Source of the DNA: Chromobotia macracanthus
Lineage: Eukaryota; Chordata; Actinopteri; Cypriniformes; Botiidae
Assembly (NCBI GenBank): GCA_036877525.1
Contig: JAZGTH010000049.1
Span: 1,395,001-1,459,000 of the forward strand
Direction: 5' to 3'
Length of the DNA stretch: 64,000 nucleotides
The notes beneath the pieces were generated by a model that saw only the letters and a program-made list of their open reading frames with translations, made no database searches and was not told the origin of the DNA. Shown one piece after another: positions 47,916-60,960 of the stretch; position 1 is the first letter of the stretch; each line of letters begins with the position of its first letter. The translations under genes and the position numbers were made by a program.

Positions 47916-50120
47916 ACACACACTTTTTGAGATCTGGACACATGTTGGTACTGCTATCATTATGAGGCATTTGCATTAATGTAATTGTTCTTATAATACA
48001 CTAATGGCATTTTCCATCTCCTAACCCCAGCACTAACCTGATGTTTAACATGTTTAAACTGCTAAAAAACACATTCAGGTTTGAATTGCAGCTAATCTTG
48101 TACTTGATACAAAATAATTCTGGAATCCTGATGCTGATAATGCTGGATAACACTGAAATGACCCTCATGTGACATAATGTTACAGTGTGTGTGATTTCTA
48201 CAGATTCAACCAACAGTCTTCAGACAGACAGCTACTGTATCACATTTCTGGGTACTGTAGATGGTGCAGCATTTGAAACTTGTTCTTACAACACTTGCTT
48301 AGAATTTAAACCTGTCATCCACGTTTTATGTTGCCAACAAAGATGACATCAGAGAGGCAAAAGTTATGGACTGCAGCTTTAAGATGCAAATTTCAGGAAA
48401 TTTCCTATTTGAGATTAATCATGAATTATATTATTAAAGCCATCGTGTCATGTATGCTTGTTCAAATACTTTTTCACAAACTATTTGTAAGTAAACATTA
48501 TAGATCAATATTTGATACAGATCAAACAACATTTTTAACTAGGAAAAAGATATAAAATATAAAAAAACAGGTCAACTGTGTCCTGAAAGGATGAATTAAA
48601 ACATCAACATCAAGCAAAATTAAAGAAATCGATTATAGAATTATAGAAATCAATTTCCATCACAGGCACATATGAGTTTTACCTTAGGTTTCAGATCTGT
48701 GGCTTCTCTTATGTGTTAAGAGCTTGTAAACGGTGATTATTCACCTGCATGCAATGAAGAGAAGTTCTACTAAACATGATGGAAGCTTTCTTGGAGAGAA
48801 GTGTAAGCACACAATAAAAGCATTAGAATTACTGTTGCTTCTCTGGAACTCTGTTTCCTTTAAACGTTCTTCTGCTTGGACGTCTGTAACTGTCATTTGA
48901 CCTCTAGGGATATTTTGGAGACATTTGTAAATGGTTTATCAAACATTTATGCAGCACATCAGTAATGTTGATGAGAGCAGCAGCTGTGTGCTCACATGAA
49001 CCCAAAGGTGCTGCCCACCTGCCCGTATGACAGATGTTCTCTATACACAAATGTAACATTCTTCTTCACAAGAAGAGCATCTGTTTATCTCTCCCTCTCA
49101 CTTGTTCCCTCAGTGAGCGTTTCTTCAGGGTCTGTCATGAGGGATGGTCGGCGCATTCAGGCTCTCTGATAATGTTTTCTTCTCTCCTTTAGTTTATTTT
49201 TGTTCTCTCTCTCTCTGTTCATTCATTTGTTCATTTTTCTGTATTGTTTATTTATCCTGTATTATAATGCATCTATGGATGTCCTCCACAGCTGGGAGGT
49301 TGTGCAGTCAGAAACATTTTACACAAGCATGTGATTACAGATGCTTCTAGCTACACAAGCTACACATATTCTGTTGCATTTTAGAATGTGTCAGTGCATT
49401 TATAATGCAGATATGTTATATACTCAGCATTGTCACAGGGACTCTATATCAGACATTTGTGTAAATTGTTAGTTACTTAAACTTATGTTGTTTATAGTTA
49501 CCTAGCTACCACACCATGTGTGATTTTACCATGTTTAAGGGCAGTACATGAAGTGAAGTAAAACCCCTTTAACACTGAAAAAACACTTTAAAACATGCTG
49601 TAAAACAGTAACAGCATTAAGATGTTTTCTTTGTTAAAAACATTTAAACAATAACTCAAAACAAAAGATAGTAATGTTTTTTTTGCTGTCCCTTTTAAAC
49701 AGTTTAATGCATTTTAACACAACACCATGTGTGTTTGAATGCTTTCATACAAATAATTACCACCAAACTGAACTGCACTGCTCCTTCAATGAAACTGACG
49801 CTATTACCGATCCTCACTTGCCCCTCAAAGGACTGAATTTAGTGGAAGAGCATCTGATCACTGATGACTCTGCTAATGGAGAATGACTTGATAAATGCTG
49901 TAATTCATCATCATCAATTTCTGTTCTCGTGTTACACAGATTAATCGGGTACTGCTAGCATGGGGCCTGTCCTAAATGATTAATGCTCATAAACAACACT
50001 ACATCAACATTAAGACTGATTGCTGATAAGTTCAGATCACTAGCCGTTTCCTCTGATAGCACGTGTGATGGGTGACGGCGACACTAGCACTCACTTAGCA
50101 CTTAGCTGGGCGCTTCCATA

Positions 50121-50191
50121 CATTAGCATCCTGCAGTGGAGGAGAGATGCATGGGATGCTAATGAGACGCTCTCAGGCTAAAATGCTAATG
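50121..50191. promoter_or_regulatory. three ATGCTAATG sites, possible POU-factor cluster
   Basis: ATGCTAATG occurs inverted at 50121-50129 and direct at 50156-50164 and 50183-50191. It resembles the ATGCWAAT octamer bound by POU-domain factors. Three exact copies within 71 bases of non-repeat sequence are unusual. Function is not shown. Confidence 0.25.
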
Positions 50192-50368
50192 AGCGTGAAT
50201 GTGGAATGGTACATTGAACATAGCTAATTCAAAGACTCCAGTGCTACTGAAGCATTGATTAGTTTAGCTGCAGGGGGAACACTCACAGGAGAGCCGAGCG
50301 AAAACACACTGTAAGCCAATGCAGTTTACAGTTACTAACATCAAAAAGACAAACACCAGTTAACGAAA

Positions 50369-50377
<9 letters not shown>

Positions 50378-50422
<45 letters not shown>

Positions 50423-50540
50423 GAAAAAAGAAAGAAAGAGACAAAGAAAGAAAGAGGTGAAAGAAAGAAAGAAAAAGGAAAGAAAGAGAAAGGTGAAAGA
50501 AAGAAAAGAAAGAGAGAGGAAAGAGAGAGAGAAAGAAAGA
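50378..50540 (+). repeat. (GA)n and GAAA-rich purine tract
   Basis: A pure (GA)21 run is followed by AAGAAAGAAAGAG-type units. One strand is almost all purine for about 160 bases. Confidence 0.95.
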
Positions 50541-53500
50541 CTTTATCTTCTTTCACCAGTACACTGGATGACCTCAGTCACAAAACTCCTGATTCATCCA
50601 CATCCCACCTTTCTTTCATTCAGCAGATCCAGAGGTGGTGAAACTGTCAGTCTTCTGTAAGTGCAGATGGTTTCTCAAAAGTTTTGAGGTGGAATATGTG
50701 TGAGATCCACACAGGATGACAAACAGCCTGATCATGCAGGACCAAAAAGAACATCTGCAGCTGGTCCAGTCTTCATTATCTGCTGTCCACACACGTACAC
50801 AAACTCAGCTGATTACCACCACCAGAAGCTGTTATCAGATTTATCAGTGTCATTCCTTTGTAGGGCACTACAGCGGGTTGCTCCACAGGGAGCTGGTGAC
50901 CCATATTCACAGAGGGTGTTTTTAGGAGCACTAGATGTCCTTGTATGGGTACGAACATTGCTAGTGGAGCAAAACAGTGGAATGCTTTACAGTGTAATAA
51001 AAAACCTCAAACTGGATATGACCCCATTAATAATGCAAAGGTGCTGCAGGTACTTAAATGAGTGGCAACATTCACTCACTCACACACAGACACACACACA
51101 GCCTACAGTATAACATTACATCATATACACCTTAGTAATCCAACAATAAACCTGCTATGAAGACAAACAGACACAGACGTACACATACATACACACACAG
51201 GGTCAAGATCCACCCATTTCTCATGTCAATGTGTATTCCTTACTGGGTGTCATTCCAGCCATATAGAGCTTGAACACAGTAAAATCAAACAACATTCCTC
51301 CAGGACCATGAACTACATAGGAAACACAAGACACACATGGATGGAGAAGTTTATCTCGACACCTGTGTAATGTTTAGCATGTTTTTATCAGTGGAGAGTA
51401 AATGAATGTCAGTTCAGCATTTAAGTCTAAAGAATCTGGATATAGAAGAACAGCTAAAGCACAAATCCAGAGCTCTCATTATTCACCACAACTGTGATCC
51501 GCACATTGTCAAAGGCCTCCTTTCATCTGAGAACTTGTGTTTAAACTCTAGCCTCTATGTCAGGCACTGTCTCTCACCTAGAGGGGGCACTAGTGTGCTT
51601 CTGGCTTTCTGTCCCTCATTAATCAGACCATTTAATCTTATTCTGCATCTGTTTCATTCCTGGCAGCCCAGTTTAACTGATCACATTTAATTATTTATTT
51701 CTAACCCTAATGTCTTGACATTCTGGTTTTGGTGAAGAAATATTTCATATAAACCACAAAAACACAAAAAGTGTGTAAGGAATACTTGTGAAGTAAAATA
51801 TGTAACTTAAATGTTTGCAGGGCTGGTCAGCAAGTCAGTTAAAGATTGTTAGGGTTAGTCAGATTGTTAAAGACAAAGATCACACTGTTCAGTTTAGACA
51901 AAACTAATTGCAGGTGCTGACCATTTCGTTTGTGATTTCACTATTAGCAATGCAGTAAACTTTCTCCTAACGGGGGCAATCCTCACACACACACTGCAAC
52001 AGAACAGCAGGAGCAGCTATTGGTGTTAGTCTCTCCAGTGACCAGCGTATCATGTTTCATTATCTCGGGCTCTCTGCCATCTTCAGCTCCCTAAACAATT
52101 AGACCTGTCCGGACAGATCTCACCTTCGATTTCCAATACTGCAGTAGTTCTGTGAACTCTGCTCAGGTTTCCTGTGGAGCCAGAGGCAATCCACCAGGAC
52201 AAGGTTACCAGACATCTGAGAGAGCGTGAGGATTTCCAGAAGAGAGGGTAACAGGAGCCCTGAGAAGTCCCTGCTCATCTGAAGCTGTGCTTAGAAAACC
52301 GCTCCAATGTCCTCAGGAAGAAACTATATTACGTTCATTTCTAGCAAACATTTAATCTCTGGTTTTGTCATGAAGTATCTCCAAAATCTGCACATCTTTC
52401 AACATTTTAGGTAGGATGGTCCTGAATGCCACACACATCTTTTGAGCACTAGGTGGCGCTATTATTATTATTACTTTTGCTAAGAAATGGTGAACAATAT
52501 AAACTAGAGATAAAATGATCTTTTCCACCAAATTCCTTGTGTCCTGAATTAAAGACTTTCATTCTTTTCTGTCTGTGTTGTCAGGCTGTCTATCTTGTCT
52601 GTCTGTGTGTCTATCTATCTGTCTGTCTGTCTATATATCATGGTGAGATCTCTTTTTGATGACAAACACTCAAATCTCTGAAGAGAGACAAAATTCCCCC
52701 TTCTCATTTTAATATATACTATAGAGAAAAAGTGAAATAATAATATATACAGAGAGAGATAGTGACCTTCTCTCTGCACTAAATCAAGCTAGTCTCTAAT
52801 TCAGCCATCCATGACTGCAAAACCAAAAATCCTCAAAAGGGCTTTGACTCAGCAAGACAAGAGTGTGTTAATCTTAACCCAAGACTGTTCCTAAGGAAAA
52901 TACAAACACACACACAATGACTCCAAACAAGACTTTCTCTCAAGAAATAACTCTAAGGTCACAATTTGTCAGATAAAAGTAGAATCAAAACCTCTTTCTA
53001 CATGAAATTCCACAAACATTCATCACAGCGATCACATTACCAGGTTTGAGAGCTGTCTGAAAAATAAAAAAATAACCTTGCATCTGTTCAGAGTAAAGAA
53101 GCTCATTTTGGCCTCTCTCTGTCTCATGTTTGCTCGGCTGCTCAAAGCCCTACAGCGTCTTTCAAATGAAGACTTTACACAACACAAATATCATTTCAGA
53201 CTCCATAAAAGGAACACGACCCTCCAGGAGAATTCTCTGCATGTATGACAGGAAGATCATGATCTTCACAGAGGACACTGAAAGATCTCAGATCTTGTCT
53301 GGCAGTTGTGTTTTTTTTACATTTACAATAAGGGCTGAATGTTTAACGTGATGATAGTTTGTCACTCAACCTCAGCTGTGTTTCTCATTGAAATTAATGA
53401 GACTGATTTTTCATTGTCAGATTAATAAAGCGAACTGTGTGAAGAATGAAATGTTCTGATAGCATATAGCACCTCTCTGTTACCACAAACCTGTTACGAT

Positions 53501-53987
53501 CAATGGCTGCATGTGACTGGCCTGTATTCAATACCACCCGAGACAACTGAGAGCTACATTACGCTCACTGTTTTACTCACTTCATTGAGGGTGTGTTTGT
53601 GTGTTTGTACAGTCACTTCTACTGTTCACATATTGAATGGAATTTAACTATATTCAGATGTCTCTCAAAAACAATGTGAGCCCAATACATTTTGGAACTG
53701 ATCTCTGTGTAGGATGAATGTGTGTCAAAGTGAGATAACCTTAAAAAGCAGCATAATGTTGCTGTCTAACACTTGTGGTCCAAAATGCTGTACAACACTG
53801 GCAAACAGAGATTTAAACAGTAGGAATGTGTGTATGTGAGCTAGATGAATAAAAGACAAATATGATAAGGAAATAATGTGGCTGGTTTTACATTTGCTGC
53901 TTTTTGATGCTTGATGTTGCCATAGGTCTAAATCTCAGGAGAAACTTTGAGCTCTGACATTTACATAAACACAAACACAATTATATC

Positions 53988-54036
53988 ACACACACACACA
54001 CACAGACACACAGACACACAGACACACAGACACACA

Positions 54037-54096
<60 letters not shown>
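53988..54096 (+). repeat. (CA)n with CACAGACA units
   Basis: CA runs flank five CAGACACA units. Confidence 0.95.
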
Positions 54097-54101
<5 letters not shown>

Positions 54102-54509
54102 AGTACAGTTTCTGTTCAATACAGTGGCCAGATTAACACATACACAAATGTAAACTACAGGCCCATTTAAAATATCCCATTTATGTCTTAAATATTAAAA
54201 AAGTTAACTGTGCTCCTTCTTACAGTGAAATGATTGATTACAAAATGACATTGTATTCGGGGGCAGGCATTACAGTGGTTTATAGCTTACCTGTCTGATG
54301 TTACCATTTTGTTCATCTTAAAGGGGAATCATCTAAACAAACACCAGTAAACTATGGGATTAATTTCATTGTTATGCTGAAATTCAAATATGTATCTCAT
54401 CAACACCAGGTGATATTTCAAGTTTTGGATGTGCAGTAATTTTCTTTCCTTAAATTCAAATAAAATATTCTACTTATTGGACCAGAAACCTGCAACAGAT
54501 GCTTCTAAA

Positions 54510-55530
54510 ATGCCTCTACAATTTTTTCTAAAATTTTTAACTAGAAGGATATACTTTCACTTCATCCAATACAGTCAAAGACTTGTATGTTATATTAGAC
54601 CGCAATTTGTCCTTTGAAAATCATATCTCAAATGTCACAAAATAGACTTCTCCTTAGAAACATATCTGTTCCTGAAACAGAAAAGCTAGTTCATGTATTT
54701 ATGACCTCCAGACTGGACTATTGTAACACATTACTAGGTGGTTGTTCAGCATCCTTATTAAACAAATAAACAAGCTACAGTTAGTCCAAAACACAGCAGC
54801 TAGAGTTACTACTAGATCCAAGAAATATGATCATGAAACCATGATTTTATCATCTCTACACTGGCTAGTTCTGTATTACATACAAGATATTGGTACTCAC
54901 TTACATGGCTCTAAATGGGTTAGCTCCTGTATAATTATCTGATCTTTGGTAGTACCTAGAATCCAGAGTCCACTAAAGGAGACCGTTTTCACATTTGGCT
55001 ACTAAAGTCTGGAATAGCCTTCTTGACACTGTTTGGGGTTCAGACAGTCTCTCACAATTCAGATCTAGATTAAAGACATATCTCTTTAGCCAAGCATTCT
55101 CATAATGCATCTTAAAACCTTGAATGTAATTAAAACCATTTTAATTCCAAAAAAACCCCTCTGAAGATTATCTTGTGCTAGTAACGTTACTAACGTCAGC
55201 TACACTAATTATTCTCTATTTGCCTCCAGTTTCTATCTCAGGATATGCCTCCCAGGGTAGCTAAAGATCACACCAGCTCCAGTATGACTCCAGTGTCTTA
55301 AGATGACCAAACAGTGTGTAGAGATGACGTTGACCTCTGTGAGGACTTGAAATGATCATTTCTTCTGTTTAAATGCATATACAATATAAGCTAACGGCAT
55401 CATCTATATCTGTAAAATTTCAAAATAACTTTTACATCTTTCATTTTCTGTACAGCAACTTTGAAATGATATGTATTGTGAAAATACATATAATAAATGT
55501 AAATTAAGCTGAATTTTGTCATTGTCTAGA
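54510..55530 (+). mobile_element. degraded LINE (L2/CR1-like) C-terminus and 3' UTR
   Basis: Shifting plus frames give TVKDLYVILDRNLSFENHIS (about 54567-54630), then RLDYCNTLLGGCSASLLNK, INKLQLVQNTAARVTTRSKK, YDHETMILSSLHWLVLYY (54765-54880) and a YMALNGLAP piece. The long 3' UTR ends at the AATAAATGTAAATTAAGCTG region (55490-55515). It is frameshifted and antisense to nrxn2. Confidence 0.85.
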
Positions 55531-55567
55531 CCAGACGTTACATCCTACAAAGCATTCAGAGAGATCA

Positions 55568-55625
<58 letters not shown>
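55568..55625 (+). repeat. (CT)n microsatellite
   Basis: A pure TC run just 3' of the LINE at 54510-55530. Confidence 0.95.
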
Positions 55626-55626
<1 letters not shown>

Positions 55627-56654
55627 AGTGTGTGGATGACTGTAAATCTCTTTAATCTTTTAGCATCAGGGCAGTAATTCTTCTCATTATAATACAGGAT
55701 TGGTAATGAGTGTTATAAAGCTGTCTCCACTGTTGCCTGGCTCTATTAAATCCACTTTAATTCTGATCTGCAGCGGAGCACCTGTCACTCATCAAAAATC
55801 CTTCACTTCCTGTTCCTGCATGTCTTGAATCTGCCCCTGACTCTAGTAACACCACAGCAGTCTCTCCTCTCTTACTATATTAAAACACTGCTATTGTTTT
55901 TCAGACATACTTGCTGTCAGTCTCTTTGACCCTGATGTTTTCAAAGACTGTGGCCACTTAGTGAATAAATTCTTCCCAACACTAAAACTAAAGGTCAGAG
56001 TCATTAAAATGTGAAATGAACTGATAAATGTATCAGCTGGAGGCGCTGTGATCACTCTTTCTCCACCTGAGGCCTCTCTGATCACTGTGACAATCTTAGT
56101 ACTGGTTTAAGAAGGTCATGACCCCTCTGAGCGTGTGAAACCTTAAGAACAACAACAGAAAGAAGAAGAAGAAACGGGCCTCCTCCCATTTGTATCTGAA
56201 GAACAAGAGCTTTAATCATTAGGACAAAACACTGTTTTGAGTCTATCATGATAAACGATCAAATTTAATCAGACAGTCACATATAGTGTCTTAAAGAGAA
56301 GACTACTTTGATAAATATATAACAATGTGAAACCCTCTAGAAATACAGATATACATATCTATACTCTCAGAATCTCAGAGTATATAATCGGCCTGAAATA
56401 AATGAAATATGTCCTTATTCATGAATCATTTAGGGATTAGTGTCAGGATTACATAAGGATTTTATGTTTAAGGGGGAAGAAATAAAGTGGTAACAGGCAA
56501 TCTCACAAAAAACTCCTGATTTGTGTCTTTGGGCACCAAAGGTTTTCACAAACATGTAAAATGTCCTTAAAAATATTGTTTATTAAAAGAGCCTACTGTC
56601 TCGAAAACACAGAAACCTTTTGGCATTTTTAATTAACAAAAATTCACCATTATG

Positions 56655-57003
56655 TTTTTTTATGCAATTTAGTTTATGAGGACACAGGAAGTGCCCCCAT
56701 AAATCCTGTTCACATTGCTGTACGTCATTATACACATTTGTGTCCTCATAACCCCCCCACACTATCTATCTACCTAAATAGATATATTCCATAGACTTCT
56801 GTTGGTATTATGTAGTTTAAGTAGTTATAATCAATATAACCTAACCCACACTCTAACTTTCTGCATTTGAACAATTATACAAAACTTTGTTTACTATATC
56901 TAATAGCATTTTTACAAATGAGCACGTCCCCAAAAGGAGGTTTTGCTCAAATATTTTTTGGGGTACAAATCTGCCCCCAATATGTGGTTAAGTAACCCCG
57001 CAC
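56655..57003 (+). repeat. two adjacent GGGGAC-family repeat pieces
   Basis: The first piece (56655-56760) has TTTATGAGGACACAGGAAGT and TTGTGTCCTCATAACC. The second (56770-57003) has TTCCATAGACTTCTGTTGGT, ACCTAACCCACACTCTAACT, GAGCACGTCCCCAAAAGGAG and CTGCCCCCAATATGTGG. It closely follows copy 6. Confidence 0.6.
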
Positions 57004-59327
57004 ACTGTAATGCTGTTTGTTCTCGCTGAAGGTCACAGTCAGACAGCATGTTGGTCCTGTCATGGAGGAGATTCACGTGATCCTGCAGTGAAACTTGTGG
57101 TAAAAACTACAGAGAATATAATGTATGATTGCCTGTCTCCTCCAGAGAAGTTGTAAAACAGCCCCATAAAGGCTCAGGCCTCATGATTTACAGAGTCCGG
57201 ATCTTTCATGTCTGGGACATCTTCACTGCAGGTGCAGTTTCCTCTAACGTCACAACATTACTAAAACTTCCCCACAGCTGCAATTAAAGCAACATTGCAG
57301 TTTTTTTTAATTATAACAGCATTTTACATTGACACTGCTTTTTCCTTATATTTACACAGCTCTGATCAAAACCCAAAAATACATTCCACAATCAATTAAA
57401 AAGACATCAAGTGCCAGTATCCACTCAAAATCACCCCGCCCCTGTCTCTGTAACTGTAAACTGTAACTGTAAATGAGAAACTGCACATGCAAAGTAATAT
57501 GAGGTGAAATCCCAACAGTGAAATGAATAAATAAAATAACATTACAAAATAAACTAACAACATTAATCTAAGTTTGTCTCATCTGAGTAAAAACTTCATA
57601 GTCACTCCTCACATAAGACAGAGAGAAATAAAAAATCAAACATGCATCAAAACAGCACACACACGCAAACACATGCACACACACACACAAAACAAACAAT
57701 GTATCTATGAAAAATATGAATATAAACTTACTGAGTGAAAATCTTAATCATGCTGAAATCAAATCATACAAAGAAATAAATGAATCTCTCTGCAAGGTGA
57801 CTTGAATAAACAGAGAGTTTTGGAATATTTTTACAGAACGATATTAGGACAGTATTCAGTTCTGTAAACCTCATCTCTCACGATTCGACACACGTTTAAA
57901 GCCACTAAACACCCACAGTGAGTCTGGACATATTTAATCTGCTGAACATCCACACGTTTACTAGGCTAACATTCACACTGCTTCTATCAGCTGCGTGTAC
58001 ATTCTCAGCATGTCATCGTATCAGTGTGAGGGAAAAATTCTGCTCTCTATTTTTAATTAGATTCTGTGAGGAAGAATTTCAGAAGGCAAAGCTACTAGAA
58101 CTACACACATTAAATGTCAAATTGATTTTTGAGGAACATTTGACTGAAGAAACGCACAGTTTATATGTGACCCTGTGCAGCCTGTGTGTCTTGTGAGTAT
58201 ATAAATATACCGCAGGGTTCATTTTAATGAAGATTAACTTGATGCATCATACGTGTGTTTGAAAGCACACACTCAGACTGAGTTATATTCTGAATCATAC
58301 ACAATGGTGACATACTGTCTGATTCAGTGACTCAGGGACTATGGGCACTTTCTCCTAGAGTAGTGCAGGTTTATAATCACTGTACATCAGTAATCCATGA
58401 AGTGAACGCTCTTACCCCAGCGAACCGCTCACCGCACTACACCTCCGCACTGGGTCTGCAGTTACTGTCTCCTATTGTTAGTTGTCACAGTTTTCTTTTC
58501 TGAAGTATTTCCTATTAAAACAGGAAGTTAGGGCATATGAAGGGCTCTTCCCTTTATAAAAATAGCTTATAGCCTTTAGTTTACACACAAGCTGATAAAA
58601 TCACATCTGACAGCTCACATGACAAATGAAAGCAGCCAAGACACTTTTATATTACATTTAAATCTTCATCATCTTTAAAAGCTAAATAAAATCGTAGCTG
58701 AACTACTAGCACACTGACACTATTATTTGCTACTTTCTTTTGATATGATTATAATTCAAGGGGAGGGACACTCAGGAGAGCTTTTAATTGGACAAACATC
58801 TGAATATGTTTATCAATATTTTATGAACACTTGGGTTTGTAGAAAAGCTACAAATCTCTGCCTTGCTAAATTAATTTATCTAAATCACAACATCTCAGTA
58901 TTTATATGTTCCCACAGGACACTTTACCAGATCAAAACCAACTCTCTCTCTCTGTCTCTCTCTCTCTCCCTCTCTCTTTATCGCTCAGGCTTAAAGTATT
59001 TGGTCAGGAGTGTAGTGGATAAGCCTCTAACTTTCATGAACTACATCTCCCATAATTCCTCTGGAGTGCCAGTGAAATCCCACTCAAAGAGAGGCTATGG
59101 GGGGATTTGCTGAGCAAGCATCTTCTGTATCTCATTGTGCTCTGTTTTGTCTCACAGAACTGCTGGATAAACAGCAAATGAGCCAACAGACCTTCTGCTG
59201 AGAACACTAACTGTGCTTTGTGTAGTATACAGTATAGAACTATACCAAAACACTATCAAATAATACTCAGTATCTGTTTATTGAAAAAAAAGAAGAAGTT
59301 GAGAAGACTCAACAATTTCAAATATTT

Positions 59328-59470
59328 GATTCAATTCAAATTTGTTTATACAACCTTTTTACAATGTTGCATTGTTTCAAAGCAGCTTTACATATAACGA
59401 AAAGAAAAAACACAGAAACCAGAAAAATTATGAAATATATATAAAACATACAGAATACATGGTATTACTG
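59328..59470 (-). mobile_element. retroelement 3' tail with shared TTGAATTGAA motif
   Basis: The window strand reads GATTCAATTCAAATTTGTTT, then CAATGTTGCATTGTTTCAAA, then GCAGCTTTACATATAA. Similar stretches are at 19095-19200 and 60080-60130. The inverse (TTTGAAGCAA...AATTGAATTGAA) is a common LINE/SINE 3' tail in fish. The family cannot be named from this piece. Confidence 0.6.
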
Positions 59471-59584
59471 CAAACCAAAATAAAATGACTGTGTGCATGT
59501 GTGTTGGTAAGTGTCCTCACACATACAGCAAAGAGAGAGAGACACATAGAAAGAGAAACATGGGGGATTGCTACTCAGAGTTCA

Positions 59585-59830
59585 ACAAACACACAAAAAA
59601 ACATTTAATCAAGAGAGCATTAAACATTTTGCCCTAAGAACCAATCAGTCTAGTCTACAAAGCTACATTTACAAGTGAGAATAGTTCTGATGCTGGAGAC
59701 AGGATGAACAAAAGATGTTTCACATTTTCACATATGTGAAACAAGGTTTAACATCTGAGAATTAGGGATTTGTTAAGTGTTTGTAAAACAGGTGTGTTTT
59801 CAGTTCAAATTAGGCCAACCTACTCCAAAA
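59585..59830 (-). mobile_element. diverged L2-type LINE 3' fragment
   Basis: The stretch AACATTTTGCCCTAAGAACC, TCTACAAAGCTACATTTACA and GTGTTTTCAGTT is the inverse of the 3' part of the element at 17270-17450 (CCTGTTTCACAC, AATGTAGCTTTGTAGACT). It is old and has lost the extreme tail. Confidence 0.55.
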
Positions 59831-60016
59831 CAATTATAGTGCTGGTGTGTGTGCATGTTAATGAAGCATGGTCTTTAGCAGCAGAAAAGCATCATGATTT
59901 TTATTAATGTCACACACATTTTCATAAACATGATTAGAAGAGAAAAAACATCTGTGACTCACCCAGTTGAGACGAATCACCTACAGAACAAGATATACAA
60001 AGAGAGACAGAGAGTG

Positions 60017-60020
60017 AGAG

Positions 60021-60058
<38 letters not shown>
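60017..60058 (+). repeat. (GA)n microsatellite
   Basis: An AGCGAG start followed by a pure GA run, directly before a retroelement tail. Confidence 0.95.
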
Positions 60059-60060
<2 letters not shown>

Positions 60061-60684
60061 AGATACTCTGCATACAATTATTCAATTCAATTTTATTTAT
60101 ATAAAAAGCAGCTTTACATACAATCATCTCATCAGAAAAGAACTAAACATCTTCACCTGCTATAAGCTGAACAGTTCTACAAAACATCTGACTGTTCGTA
60201 TAAGACAAACATCAGTCAAACACCATCATGATGTGTTTACATTCACTGTGTTGTCATACTGTACATGTAACAACACTCCTAGCACCTGTACAATGTACTT
60301 CCTGTATTTCCTGTTTAAAATGTCATTTTGATTTCTTTTCCATTAGAGGGTTTGGGTCAAAGATAACCCATTTGTTTGGATTAATTTGAGCAAACAACAA
60401 AAAATGTTTGTTGGTTAATGAAAGGGCCACAGAACAGGCTATCTGTAAATTTACCTGGTAATCCAAACCAAAATAAACACAATCTCTGCAGATTAAACTC
60501 TAAGATTTGAACATCATTAACAGTTTCATGTCAGTTTGATTAGATACATGAATGCAGGGAAACTAAATCCTCAACAGAAAAACTAAATTACAAATATCAC
60601 AAGTAGTGTGCATATAAATATAGTACAATGCATCTGCTGGATCTGAGTAAACTCTTTAACCTAACCAAATACACACACACTCAT

Positions 60685-60960
60685 ATATGTGGTTTCCAAG
60701 GACTTTCCATAGGTGTAATAATTGTTATGCTGAGCTAATCAAATGTTCCCCTAATCCCCCAATCTCCATCCCCTAACCCCACCCATAAGCCTAACCCTCA
60801 TAAACGTTTGGCATTTTATTTTACTAAAACAACACCATTTAGTATAATTACTAAGCCAATTGGTTTATGAGAACATTGGAAATGTCCTCATAAACCATAT
60901 TTACGTTAAAAATGTAAAATAAAAAATAATACGCTTTTGAGTTTATACCACATGTACCAG
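60685..60960 (+). repeat. GGGGAC-family repeat, diverged copy
   Basis: It contains ACTTTCCATAGGTGTAATAA, CCCACCCATAAGCCTAACCC, TCATAAACG and AATGTCCTCATAAACCATAT, in the same order as the other copies, next to CA-rich sequence. Confidence 0.6.
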
